Below, piece after piece: positions 52,601 to 59,406 of a stretch of DNA of 64,000 nt (the first letter of the stretch is position 1; every line of letters begins with the position of its first letter). The notes beneath the pieces were generated by a model that saw only the letters and a list, made by a program, of their open reading frames with translations, did not search any database and was not told the DNA's origin. The stretch comes from Flavobacterium sharifuzzamanii (GTDB lineage: Bacteria > Bacteroidota > Bacteroidia > Flavobacteriales > Flavobacteriaceae): positions 124,001 through 188,000 of the forward strand of contig NZ_QJGZ01000034.1 of assembly GCF_003254585.1 (NCBI RefSeq), in the 5' to 3' direction. The translations under genes were made by a program, and so were the position numbers.

Positions 52601-54860
52601 CTGGAACGGTTACCATCGTATTGGGATCTTCTACGTCATTAAAGACGACTCCAGCTGAGGGCTGCACTGACCAAATTCCATATTCCCCAAATGCTGGACT
52701 ATTTCCGCTAAGGTTAAAAGTAGTTGTGCCAGAAGTATAGCAGGCATTTGGACCTGCATCTGATGTTGTAGGTGCTTGATTATTATTTGTACTAATAGTT
52801 ACCGTGTCAGAAACTGCCGCACCACAGGACGGGCCAGGGTGCGAATAAGAAACTGTCCATTGCAATTCGTAAGAAGCATTCGCTGTCGCAAAACCAGATG
52901 CAATGGCATTCGGATCATTCACATCTGAAAATGTAACTGTATCGGGGCCTGAAACTTGACTCCAAGTTCCCATTTCACCATTTGCAGGCGGAACAGCCTC
53001 TAGTGGTACCTGAGAACTTGCGCAAACGACTTGATCGTTTCCAGCCTCTACATTACTTATTGTACTGTCTGAAACATAAACAGTAACTGTAGCTACAGAA
53101 AATCCACAGGTAGCACCGCCACCTTTTGTGATATATTGGAAAACATAAGTACCCGAAATAAGATTGCTAACTGGCGTATCTACAGCAAAATTGTCAGCAA
53201 TTGTTGCAGTATTAGGACCGCTAAGCTGACTCCAAAAATGCAGACCGTCATCTGTACTGACACCAGAAAGAACAGTACTGGTATCTCCGCAAGGAAGACT
53301 GACATCGGTTCCCGCGTTAGATGGAGTAGGATCTCCAGAAACCAAAATACCAAGAGTGTCAAAGCCATAATCGCATTCAACAGTTAATGCACCAGTCTGT
53401 TTTCGAACAAATTCGACCGTATATTCTCCTGGAGCAGTAAGTGTTAAGGTTAATGAATTTCCAACATCAGTCATGGCAGTAGGAAATGGGGCCAAAGGAG
53501 AGAGTGGAGGCCCGCTAACAATGCGATATTGGTTAGAACCTGTTCCAGTTACAGCAAGCGGAATTGTAAATACAGTTGCATTACAGCTTCCTACGATATC
53601 TTTTCCATCATTTGCTAAAATAGTTCTGGTTGGACCATTATATTGTACGATATAATCTTTAGTAAAAACACAACCCGTATTGTTATTTGTAAGGGTGTAA
53701 CGGAAACGGTATGGATCTCCTCCCTGAAAAATATTGGTTACCAATGTAGTTGGGTTCGTTGGCGAAACAATTACAGCGCCACTATCGCCAGAGACTTGTG
53801 ACCAAGCCACAGTTTCGCCTGCATATAGAGGAGTTTGCGCAATCAGAGTAACCTGATTTATAGTATTGTCGCAGAAGAATATGTTTTCGTCTCCGCCAGG
53901 AAGCTGTGTTACATCTTGAGTTGCTGGAGGTACAGTAATTACAACGGTATCATTTCCAGAAGCACAAGGCCCCGTTACTGTCCATCGGAATGTGTAGGTT
54001 CCCTGAACCAAATTTGAAATTCCCGTATTATTAGCATTTGGATTGCTTATAACGGGTGTATTAGGACCGCTTACAAATGTCCACTGTCCGTTTTGTCCGT
54101 TAAGTCCGCAGCCGCCGTAAGTGGCATTTAAATTGGTTGATTGGGTTGTTGTATAACAATTGCTTAAAGTCTGATCTGGACCTGCTGAAACAGGTTTTAC
54201 TCCTCCATAATTAGTTACCGTTATTTGAGAAGTGGTTCTGCAACGCTGTCCAGGTGCATATTCTGGTCCTTCAATAACCCATTGAAGTGTTGTAACACCA
54301 CAGCTTGTTTCAGGGAGGCTAATTGTTGAGGTGGCTAAATTTGGAAAATTAATTACAACCCCAGCATTATTTGCGCCTACAATTTCCCAATGTCCTATCT
54401 CTCCTGTATTTTGGGGAGTGTTTGCAATAATAGCTAACGTTCCATTATTATTAGGACAGCTTGCAATATTGGCACCAGCATTGGCCATGGTTATAGGTTT
54501 AACATTAACCACTTTATCCTGATAAGATATAATACCATCACTGCAGGTTGCGCTATATCTAAAAATATAAGTATTTCCTCCTGTATAACCAGAAACGGTT
54601 GTGCTTGGACTTGTTGGTGAATTAATAGTTACTGCTGGACCAGAGATTTGAGTCCATTTGACTGTGCCAATAATCGGACTCGGGTTATTTCCAGTTAAAA
54701 CCATTGCATCGGTTGCGCAAATAGTTGTATTCAATACTCCGGCGTTTACAGTACAGTTTTGTGCATTTGATTGAAAAGTAGTAAGAAAAATTACCAATGC
54801 AGCAAAAACTAGTTTTTTTGATAAAGTGCAAGTTCTCCAAGAAAAATAAAATTGTGCCAT
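43656..54860 (-). CDS. Giant T9SS type B cell-surface protein: PKD/Ig-like region, 17 DUF11 repeats, gliding-motility C-terminal domain
   Basis: The ATG at 54860 is preferred; an in-frame TTG at 54866 would add two residues. The product is about 3,734 residues. After a signal peptide (ending SNAQ), residues about 35-1415 form some 14-15 Ig/PKD-like domains marked by AGPDQ and a Cys. Residues about 1417-3640 are 17 DUF11 repeats starting ADLSLTKTV and ending with DPDSTPNN...EDD. The last 90 residues (EFSPNDDGQNDYFYIDCIE..., IFNRWGNLVYYQ, LPEGTYFYILDL) are the CHU_C/TIGR04131 gliding-motility domain, a T9SS type B sorting signal. It is likely a long adhesin on the cell surface. First gene of an operon with SprF-like and OmpA-like genes. 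Confidence 0.92.
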   Translation of the reverse strand: MAQFYFSWRTCTLSKKLVFAALVIFLTTFQSNAQNCTVNAGVLNTTICATDAMVLTGNNPSPIIGTVKWTQISGPAVTINSPTSPSTTVSGYTGGNTYIFRYSATCSDGIISYQDKVVNVKPITMANAGANIASCPNNNGTLAIIANTPQNTGEIGHWEIVGANNAGVVINFPNLATSTISLPETSCGVTTLQWVIEGPEYAPGQRCRTTSQITVTNYGGVKPVSAGPDQTLSNCYTTTQSTNLNATYGGCGLNGQNGQWTFVSGPNTPVISNPNANNTGISNLVQGTYTFRWTVTGPCASGNDTVVITVPPATQDVTQLPGGDENIFFCDNTINQVTLIAQTPLYAGETVAWSQVSGDSGAVIVSPTNPTTLVTNIFQGGDPYRFRYTLTNNNTGCVFTKDYIVQYNGPTRTILANDGKDIVGSCNATVFTIPLAVTGTGSNQYRIVSGPPLSPLAPFPTAMTDVGNSLTLTLTAPGEYTVEFVRKQTGALTVECDYGFDTLGILVSGDPTPSNAGTDVSLPCGDTSTVLSGVSTDDGLHFWSQLSGPNTATIADNFAVDTPVSNLISGTYVFQYITKGGGATCGFSVATVTVYVSDSTISNVEAGNDQVVCASSQVPLEAVPPANGEMGTWSQVSGPDTVTFSDVNDPNAIASGFATANASYELQWTVSYSHPGPSCGAAVSDTVTISTNNNQAPTTSDAGPNACYTSGTTTFNLSGNSPAFGEYGIWSVQPSAGVVFNDVEDPNTMVTVPGNGTYVFTWSISSRLRTCIPSQSSVSVTVAETPPVASAGPDQEICGTTITMAATQSGGSIGTWSRISGVGNYTISDIHDPNAVFTFSYSGYYIFRWTVDAGICGQAFDDINLTIGLPPHQANAGPDQNICNNSTVTMAGSSYDSFFELGQWSVLTGSPNQPTIVDPSNPNTAINGLIAGTYTFRWTITAKSIFLCQGSFDDVVVVVDPAANAGVDQTYCDVTSVQLVANENSTGIWSLTSTTGNPNDVIITQSPSNSYIANATVVPGNDYIFTFTTNSTTFPNGGTCNGTSDSVNVTIFNGASIDPDAGPDQTLCISDVGGVATMSGNIPPPDVTTFQWRFVYQPAGSVAVIDTPTAPLTTVSNLTVPGLYILEWVFMSNNCRTLSDIVRIEMNAPPSAANAGPDDTVACQTTYKTAAVPPTVGIGTWTFFSQPPGGNAVIDNPNSPVTTLSNINVLGTYILTWTVSNGPFTNPSLCQPTSDQVEITFNDVPPSVANAGPDQELCDVNTATMNAAPVTSGVGEWTMVSGPNTAGIGSPNNENSLMLGLIPGTYEFKWTVTTAASTSCISEDTVLVTIYDQPSTANAGPDQIRPQFSSINMNAVAPTVGTGSWIQTAGPSTIGFTDPTSPTTAVTGTIPGIYTLQWNVTNGNCAVSSDSMNLTIRAVADLELTKTVTPTTGSAGDVVTFNINVFNNNALGGSSTATNVAIRDFIPLGFALVAGSVTSAGVYNVGDNTITWSGITIPSGSILSLSFKATILPSGGSYVNTAEVIASDQFDPDSTPNNQNPAEDDQDSATVFLDVADLSLRKTVSPNTVSINDNVIFTISVTNSGPNNASGITVSDKLPPGYTYVSDNGAGKYNSLTGIWDVGNLNNGNTLSLQITAKVNVVTSMNDYFNTAEIQTAHQFDPDSTPGNGLPEDDISTASVSLKQADLELTKSVTPTSAAAGEQVTFTINVVNNGPGNATGVGVKDVIPVGYTLIPGSVSAGGTYQVATATLEWRNLVLPANSNIDLTFNAFVNPLGSYQNVAQVITSDLPDPDSVPNNNIASEDDQDDAEITFIGPSADLSLVKNVVTGNTSPVVGSQVSFELKITNDGPNNATGVQVTDLLPSGFQYVNYSSSAGTYNSTTGIWNVGTVDVGVTESLILDAKVLPAGDYKNIAQVSASNLPDPDSTPNNDDGDQSEDDEDNVVLTPIPPAADLSLTKTVSNATPLVGSLVTFTIITTNSGPQDAAQVQVTDLLPSGYTFATFSATSGTYDSTTGLWTLDILESSESETLQINAIVNPTGDYTNIAEVTNSDTPDPDSTPNNGVPTEDDYGTATTSPVPQSSDLSLTKTVNNPTSLVGSLATFEIVVTNNGPQDNFGIQVTDVLPSGYTFAGSTISTGTYDAATGIWTVGNLVTGDSETLQIVAIVNPSGDYLNKAEVTAANLPDPDSTPNNGITTEDDYAEVTTAPIPTSADLSLTKTVNNATPLVGSQVTFSIEVTNSGPQEANGVAVTDLLPSGYTYVSYSATTGSYDPLTGLWTVGNMPISDSYTLQITATVNASGNYTNSAEITASSQPDPDSTPNNGVTTEDDYAEATTAPVPTSADLSLTKTINNTSPLVGSQVTFSLQLNNAGPQATDGVTVTDLLPSGYTYVSYTATAGSYNPVTGLWTVGSMSIAATHTLQITAIVNPTGNYTNTAEVTASSQPDPDSTPNNGVITEDDYATVTVTPVLQSSDLSLTKTVNNTTPLAGSPVTFTIVVTNNGPQDNSGVQITDLLPSGYTYSGFTLSRGTYNPTTGLWSVGNLVNGESETLQITAIVNTSGDYVNIAEVTAADLLDPNSTPNNGVPTENDYATATIVPIAQSADLSLTKTVSNSNPLVGSLVTFEVIVTNNGPQDTSGVTVTDLLPNGYTYSNFTISTGTYNPTTGLWTVGNLINGKSETLQILALVNPVGNHVNVAEVTASALPDPDSTPNNGVATEDDYATATVTPNAQAADLSLTKTVNNTTPLVGSLVIFEIIATNNGPQNTTGVEVTDLLPSGYTFANYSATKGTYDATTGKWIIGSFLNGDSQVLRITASVNATGNYTNVAEVTASSLPDPNSTPGNGVPTENDYGTATTSPLGQAADLSLTKTVNNATPLIGTPVTFEIVITNQGPQNTTGVEVTDLLPSGYTFSSFTATKGTYNNTTGKWTIGSLINGDSQTLQLTAIVNASGNYLNTAEVTASSLLDPNSTPNNGVTTEDDYASAATAPVVPMADLSLTKTVVGGNLSPIFGATITFEITVTNSGPQNATGVKVIDMLPSGYEYVVYSSTAGQYFDTTGIWDIGTIPNGASESLLIGAKVNTTGNYQNITEVYASNELDPDSTPNNNVSSEDDMGAILLTPVPAVADLSLEKKVINNILTPAVGSQISFSITVTNSGPSIATGVTIKDVLPSGYDYIFYNSTSGAYNPATGEWSPGIILPGNSHTLILNVFVKSPTGTPDEYLNIAEIMTADQHDPDSTPGNGITTEDDYDSISVTPVIVMADLSIKKTALNQDAVHDVGSTVIFTVTVTNDGPADASGVRVKDLLPPGFTYQTSSPTSGLYNYITGIWNVGNIATGTDQSLDIYTTVDKPTGAAGEYTNITEVIASNLPDPDSTPNNGVTTEDDYDSLQIKIAVADLSLEKTASNKNANVNEVVTFTLQLNNDGPSTATGVAVEDLIPLGFKNISNINNGGIFSKDIIKWVNLTVPVGGITLTYEATVAKPLGLESVDYVNIAQVTASNQFDPDSTPNNDNGDQSEDDEDSEFINVPSTDIAINKEVDKTDVPMDTQVTFTITAENLGNLTATNVEVQDALPKGYSLVNSAVTSGTYDSKTGIWSIPAINKGTIQTLTLTVKVIDFNDYLNNAHLVKLDQIDTNSANNQDSATVSPNCLKIYNEFSPNDDGQNDYFYIDCIERYPNNQLQIFNRWGNLVYYQKGYKNTWDGKAEGSAKTLPEGTYFYILDLGDGSKKTSGWVYLK
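43935..50613 (-). repeat. Tandem DUF11 coding array (17 units, exact 390-bp period in the central part)
   Basis: Units begin with ADLSLTKTV-like sequence. The landmark GTTAAAGATAAATCTGC-like string (plus-strand view) appears at 45871, 46261, 46651, 47041, 47431, 47821, 48211, 48601 and 48991: eight intervals of exactly 390 bp. Units outside that part differ slightly in length. The units are diverged in base sequence, so indels have been excluded or removed rather than the repeats being brand new. Confidence 0.85.
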
Positions 54861-54889
54861 AAGCAATCAGGAATGAAAAGGCAGCACAG

Positions 54890-54897
54890 CAAATTTA
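54890..54897 (-). promoter_or_regulatory. -7 box upstream of the giant-protein operon
   Basis: Minus-strand TAAATTTG, exact TAnnTTTG, 29 bp before the ATG. No TTG at the standard spacing. The rest of 54898-55221 is AT-rich with nothing recognised. Confidence 0.4.
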
Positions 54898-55221
54898 TAA
54901 CTACCTTAAATTAATAAATTGATTTTGAGCATTAATCGTAGTTAAGATTTTGAATATTTTTGGGGATACTCAAATTTAAAGAAAGATAAGTTTATATTGT
55001 TTTTTTCTATGTTGCAGATTATAAAATGAAACAAAAAAAACAGGTTTTGAAACAACAAAATGCTATATAATACAATCAGAAGGCTTTTGTTGCAACAGAG
55101 AATTTAGGCTTATTTTTATAAAAAAGTTATAGTGGAGTAAAATTTTTATAATAAATCTAATTTTAAAAGTAGCAGAAAACGTCCAGATTTTGAAGTGGAA
55201 TGCAGATGATAAGAAAATAAC

Positions 55222-55249
55222 AAAAGGCTGTCTTTTTTGACAGCCTTTA
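55222..55249 (-). terminator. Terminator downstream of the Omp85-like gene
   Basis: AAAGGCTGTC, six-T loop, GACAGCCTTT: a perfect 10-bp stem 25 bp after the minus-strand stop at 55274, followed by T-rich sequence in that direction. Confidence 0.7.
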
Positions 55250-55273
55250 TTATTAAATCTTTTCCTCTAAAAA

Positions 55274-56335
55274 TTAAAAAGCCTCCCCAATTCTAAAATA
55301 AACTCCCCAATCTCCTTTACCAACTGCACCGTCTAAACCAACATTAAATTTTGATTTTTTGAATGGATTGTATCGATAGCCAACGCCACCTCCAGGGTAC
55401 ATTTTCCAATCAAAGCTTGGAGTGTCAGAACCGTAAATTGTTGCAATACCAAAAAAGCCTACCAAACCCATTTTTTTTCCAAAGTTATAGCGGTATTCGC
55501 CTTGAATATCCATTAATCCGGCACCTCTATATTTTCCTTCAGAATAACCGCGAATATCTGTTCCACCAATAGTACTCTGCTGTTCAAATGCCACATTTCC
55601 AAGGCCAAATTTTCCAAAGATTCGAGCTGCAATAACATCTTTATTGTCTCTAGTAGGAATATATCTATTGGCCTGAAAGGATATTCGGTTAGAGGCCAAT
55701 TCATTATCTAAAAAATCAGGATAGGTAGACCAGTCCAATTTAATTTTGTATCCCTTTGTCGGATAATAAACAGCATCTCTTGTGTCGTAGAGTAAATTTA
55801 CCACTAGAGCATTACTATGCGATACAGAGGAAGGAGAGATGTTATCTTCATAAACCGTATTATAATGCGCATAGGTATATGACAAACCGCCATAAAATTT
55901 TCCAACAATTTTGCGCTGGCCTCCAAAACTCAATACAGTTGTTTTGGTTCCATAATCGTAGAAATCAGGTTGGTCAATATCGTCAACATAAAACTGCGAA
56001 TTCTGATTTCCGGTAAGAAAGAAGAACTTCACTCGCCATTTATCTTCATTCAAATACCATCTGTTAAAGAGAGCCAAGATATAAGATTTGTTGGTTGTGT
56101 ATATAGCTGTCATTCCAGACAATGATTTAGGCGAAATAGTATCGGCATGATTCAATTTATACATTGCCATCGGAATTGCGCCAAACATAAAATCAAGGTT
56201 TCGATTATAACTCAAATAAGGCATTACTCGCAGTTCAATTTTTTTCTCTTTTTTCGGAATAGAATCGACGTTTTTTTGTCCGAAAGTAGAATGTATAAAG
56301 ACAGTAAAAAGGAAAAAGAATAGAAAATGCCTCAT
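55274..56335 (-). CDS. Omp85/BamA-family outer-membrane barrel (surface antigen type)
   Basis: A 353-residue protein with a signal peptide (ends STFG). It lacks POTRA domains and corresponds to the barrel alone: VMPYLSYNRNLDFMFGAIPM, LLYDTRDAVYYPTKGYKIKL (a hallmark of the family) and QSTIGGTDIRGYSEGKYRG (the R-G-Y loop-6 motif). It ends GVYFRIGEAF with the terminal Phe expected for barrel insertion. Short Omp85 proteins of this kind may be phospholipase-less PlpD-like or unrelated to BamA function. Single gene. Confidence 0.85.
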   Translation of the reverse strand: MRHFLFFFLFTVFIHSTFGQKNVDSIPKKEKKIELRVMPYLSYNRNLDFMFGAIPMAMYKLNHADTISPKSLSGMTAIYTTNKSYILALFNRWYLNEDKWRVKFFFLTGNQNSQFYVDDIDQPDFYDYGTKTTVLSFGGQRKIVGKFYGGLSYTYAHYNTVYEDNISPSSVSHSNALVVNLLYDTRDAVYYPTKGYKIKLDWSTYPDFLDNELASNRISFQANRYIPTRDNKDVIAARIFGKFGLGNVAFEQQSTIGGTDIRGYSEGKYRGAGLMDIQGEYRYNFGKKMGLVGFFGIATIYGSDTPSFDWKMYPGGGVGYRYNPFKKSKFNVGLDGAVGKGDWGVYFRIGEAF

Positions 56336-56441
56336 GGAATAAATTTATTTGGTGAAACTTATATTGGCGCAGAAAAATGTTTTTTGGGTATTTGTAAATT
56401 TAAATAAATAATATAAGTAATTGAAATAAAATTAATTAAGG

Positions 56442-57638
56442 TTAAGTTGTTTTATCAAATATAGAAAGTAATTTTTCTAAAGCATTTTCAGAATGCAGCT
56501 GTTCAGCGTTTTTTAAAGTATTTTCTAAGGCTATTTCAGCTCTCACCAACATGCACTTTTCAAAATAAGAAATGGCAGTTTTCATATCAGAAAATTGATT
56601 ATTTGTTAAACAATTAGCCAATTCAAAAGCATCGAGCAAAGCCAAATTAGCGCCTTTTCCAGCAAAAGGTGGCATTCTATGGGCTGCATCGCCAATCATG
56701 GTTAAGTTTTCCAGTGTTTCCCAAGATTGATTAAACGGAAAATAATATTGCGGACGCGGAATAAAGTATAATTCTTTACTCTTAAACAACTCATCCCATT
56801 CAGAACCCCAATCTTTATAGACCTGTTTAAACCAATCGAAAATCTGTTTATTGTTTTTAAAATCCAAATGGTTTTCTGCAATCCAATTTTCAGGAATTTT
56901 ACTGCTGAGTAAAAACATCAGAGAGCCGTCTCCTTTTGTGCCATACATGATGGTTTGTTCTTTTCCAAAAGCAAGAACTTTTCCGCCTTTCGAAAATTCA
57001 AACAGATTTGGAGCATTTTCTTTGGCATTATAAATTGTACCTTCAATCATAGTAATTCCAGAGTAAATTGGTTTTTCTGTGCTTATATAAGGGCGTACTT
57101 TAGAATTTGCGCCATCTGAAGCAATTACAAAATCTGCATAAACATTCGTTCCGTTCTTAAAATGTATTCGCCAGCCGTTATTTTCTTTTTCCATAGAAGT
57201 AAACTGACTGTTCCAGACAATCGAATTTACAGAAAGAGAATTCAATAAAATATTTCGAAGAACCGAACGATCTATTTCTGGACGAGGTTTTGAAATGTCT
57301 TGAAGAGAATCCTGATGGTTTTCTGAATTCGTTTTAGAAACACCTTTTTGGATAGCATGTTCATCAAATTTCAGTTCAAAGTTTTGATTAACAATCCGAG
57401 CTTTGCTGGCATTTGATCTGACATTTTTATAAAATTCATCTAATAAATCAGCTTGTTTCATAGCTATCAAACCCGAATCTTCATGCAAATCTAATGGAGA
57501 TCCTTGCACGCGAACTTCTGAGTTGAGGTCTCTTTCATAAACTTTTACATTAATATTTTGTATTTGTAAAAGACGGGCTAGCATCAAACCGCCCATTCCG
57601 CCGCCAATAATGGCAACTTGTTTATTTTCTAGTAACAT
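56442..57638 (-). CDS. Tet(X)-like FAD-dependent monooxygenase
   Basis: A 398-residue class A flavoprotein monooxygenase: VAIIGGGMGGLMLARLLQ (FAD ADP part), SPLDLHEDSGLIAMKQADLL, PEIDRSVLRNILLNSL, and TMIGDAAHRMPPFAGKGANLALLDAFEL. These segments match those I remember from Tet(X) tetracycline monooxygenases (TLDLHKGSGQEAM, NDLRAILLNSL, IGDAAHLMPPFAGQG), including order and length. Overall identity is clearly partial. Whether it degrades tetracycline cannot be told from sequence. It follows an AraC-type regulator by 30 bp and is probably co-transcribed. Confidence 0.85.
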   Translation of the reverse strand: MLLENKQVAIIGGGMGGLMLARLLQIQNINVKVYERDLNSEVRVQGSPLDLHEDSGLIAMKQADLLDEFYKNVRSNASKARIVNQNFELKFDEHAIQKGVSKTNSENHQDSLQDISKPRPEIDRSVLRNILLNSLSVNSIVWNSQFTSMEKENNGWRIHFKNGTNVYADFVIASDGANSKVRPYISTEKPIYSGITMIEGTIYNAKENAPNLFEFSKGGKVLAFGKEQTIMYGTKGDGSLMFLLSSKIPENWIAENHLDFKNNKQIFDWFKQVYKDWGSEWDELFKSKELYFIPRPQYYFPFNQSWETLENLTMIGDAAHRMPPFAGKGANLALLDAFELANCLTNNQFSDMKTAISYFEKCMLVRAEIALENTLKNAEQLHSENALEKLLSIFDKTT

Positions 57639-57668
57639 AGTTTTGTATTTAAAATCTATGTTGCAAAA

Positions 57669-58427
57669 TTATTGTGATGAAAGAGCAGATAATAGTATAA
57701 ATCGGTCGTTTTTGTTTTGAAAAAGTTCTTTCGGAAGTGAACCCGAAATTTTCTTAACCTCTTTAATAAAATGAGTCTGATCAGAAAAATCCTCTTCTGG
57801 AAACAATTTTCCTTTTGCAATATGTTCCAATGAAGCACGAAAGCGGAGAATCGAGCAATATTCCTTTAATGAAATTCCGAAATACTGATTAAAATACCTG
57901 TTGATTTGGCGGCTGCTCCAATTCGCTTTTTCGGATAGCTCTTTTACGGTCATTGTTCCTTTGGTTTCATAGATAAGGCTGAACAGCTTTTGTTTTCTGT
58001 GGTCTACTTCCTTTAATAATAAGGAATGAATTTTTGCTGAAGCTTTTTTGCAGAACAATTCAAAATTTTCTAGATCATTTTCATTAAAATCCCAAAAATC
58101 TAAGTTCAGTATTTTTCCAGAATTCAAAAGATCTGCAATGCTTTCATGAAAAATATATTCAGCAGCAAGAAGTTTAAAACTGATAACAAAGGTTAGGCTG
58201 TTTGCTGGAATTTTTCCTTTTTCATATTGCTGAGTGCCTAAACCTAAAAGCCTAATTTGAAAAGAAGTTTCAGGAGTTTTTATGAGCGATAAATCAATTC
58301 GTCCATCAGGAAGACCGATTGTTTCTAAAGTTTGATCAGATTTGTTCTCCATACACCAAAAACTATCTACAAAATCTGAGAGATTTTTGCTGGGTTTAAT
58401 GGATTGATATGATAAATCGTGATGCAT
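57669..58427 (-). CDS. AraC-family regulator upstream of the TetX-like gene
   Basis: Start taken at the ATG at 58427 (MHHDLSYQSIKPSKNL); an upstream GTG at 58487 would add a hydrophobic 20-residue stretch. The 252-residue protein has an N-terminal sensing domain (DSFWCMEN, IGLPDGRIDLSLI, LGLGTQQYEKGKIPANSLTF, a layout shared with DUF6597-type AraC proteins) and an AraC HTH (MTVKELSEKANWSSRQINRYFNQYFGISLKEY). It probably controls the monooxygenase 30 bp downstream. Confidence 0.85.
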   Translation of the reverse strand: MHHDLSYQSIKPSKNLSDFVDSFWCMENKSDQTLETIGLPDGRIDLSLIKTPETSFQIRLLGLGTQQYEKGKIPANSLTFVISFKLLAAEYIFHESIADLLNSGKILNLDFWDFNENDLENFELFCKKASAKIHSLLLKEVDHRKQKLFSLIYETKGTMTVKELSEKANWSSRQINRYFNQYFGISLKEYCSILRFRASLEHIAKGKLFPEEDFSDQTHFIKEVKKISGSLPKELFQNKNDRFILLSALSSQ

Positions 58428-58530
58428 TTTATCAAATTTTAAAGTGAAATTAAACAAAATGTATCTTATTTCTACGAAAAGAATCACTTATAGAAAGCTT
58501 ATAAAAGACTTTCGAATTCGATAAAAAGCG

Positions 58531-58616
58531 TGATAAAAAACTTAACATTGGGTAAGTTGTTGTTTTTTAGTATCTTAGTTATTGTTTTTTCTTGTGATGA
58601 AAAACTTAACATTGGG
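58531..58616. repeat. Pair of 22-bp direct repeats upstream of the lysine-rich protein
   Basis: AAAAACTTAACATTGGG, preceded by TGATA or TGATG, occurs at 58531-58552 and 58595-58616 (21 of 22 identical), 64 bp apart. The following 120 bp to the ATG are AT-rich. It may be a regulator-binding pair or a small duplication. Confidence 0.6.
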
Positions 58617-58737
58617 GAATGTCTTTTTCAATCTATCTTTGTTTATTATTTTTTGATGTTAATTTAATGATTTAATAACATTAAAAATTAGTTTAATTCA
58701 AAATAAATTTAATCAATTTCTTAAAATTAACAGAATA

Positions 58738-59241
58738 ATGACAAAAGAAGTACTTGCGAATGAAATCGATCAGGAAGTAGAAGTTGTTCCAGTTATCTCA
58801 AACGAAGAAAACGAACAGCAAGAGACTACGATTTCAGAAACAGAATCAACTGTTGAAATATCAAAACCAAAACCTAAAAGGGCTCCCAAAAAAACAGCTG
58901 AAAAAGAAACGGCAACTGAAGAAATAGCAATAGAAACTGAAGTTGAAGGAACGGTGTCTGAGGCAGAAACATCAGAAGAAAACGGAGACCAGCCAAAATC
59001 TAAAAAAAATAAAAAGATGAAAGACAAAGAAAAGGAGAAAAAAGAGAAAAAGAAAAAAGTTGCTGCAAAGAAAAAAGAAAAAGCAAAAGACAAGAAGAAA
59101 GAGAAGGCTAAAAAAGCAAAATTAAAAGCTAAAGCGAAAAAGAAAGCCAAAGCGAAAAAAGCCAAAGAAAAAGCAAAAGCTAAAAAGATTGCTAAAAACA
59201 AAGCAAAAAGATCTAAAGCAAAGAAGAATAAGAAAAAATAA
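58738..59241 (+). CDS. Lysine-rich histone-H1-like protein
   Basis: A 167-residue protein with an acidic first half (residues 1-85, rich in Glu/Thr, e.g. EEIAIETEVEGTVSEAETSE) and a second half made almost only of Lys, Ala and Glu (AKKAKLKAKAKKKAKAKKAK). The tail resembles bacterial histone-H1-like proteins (AAKKKA-type) that bind DNA or RNA. No structured domain is seen. ATG start. The following inverted repeat and T-run at 59307-59376 probably ends the transcript. Confidence 0.75.
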   Translation: MTKEVLANEIDQEVEVVPVISNEENEQQETTISETESTVEISKPKPKRAPKKTAEKETATEEIAIETEVEGTVSEAETSEENGDQPKSKKNKKMKDKEKEKKEKKKKVAAKKKEKAKDKKKEKAKKAKLKAKAKKKAKAKKAKEKAKAKKIAKNKAKRSKAKKNKKK

Positions 59242-59249
59242 TACTAATT

Positions 59250-59376
59250 GTGAATGGTGAATGGTTAATTGTGAATTTTCCAAAGCAATCATAATAATAG
59301 AATTATAAAGCCACAGATTATAGGATTAACACAGATTTTCAAAAATCATTTTAATCCTATAATCTGTGGCTTTTTT
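59250..59376. terminator. 22-bp perfect inverted repeat with T-run, plus GTGAATGG direct repeats
   Basis: Arms at 59307-59328 and 59352-59373 are exact complements over 22 bases (AAAGCCACAGATTATAGG...), with a T-rich tail, so it can terminate the lysine-rich gene. It belongs to the CAGATT/AATCTGTGG repeat family. ATTGTGAATGGTGAATGG lies at 59251-59268. Confidence 0.6.
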
Positions 59377-59406
59377 ATTTAAGTCTTGCCTTTCACAATT
59401 CACAAC

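Noticed and set aside
46726..54522. Plus-strand open frames opposite the giant gene
   Set aside because: They are periodic mirror images of the repeat array, short and without motifs; they arise from the repeated coding sequence.
43656..54860. Giant gene as several separate genes or an assembly artefact
   Set aside because: The frame is open for 11.2 kb, domain order is sensible from signal peptide to sorting domain, and unit spacing is regular without frameshifts.
58770..59201. 143-codon minus-strand Phe/Ala-rich frame opposite the lysine-rich gene
   Set aside because: It is the complement of Lys/Ala codons (TTT/GCT), giving a Phe/Ala-rich product with no believable start context.
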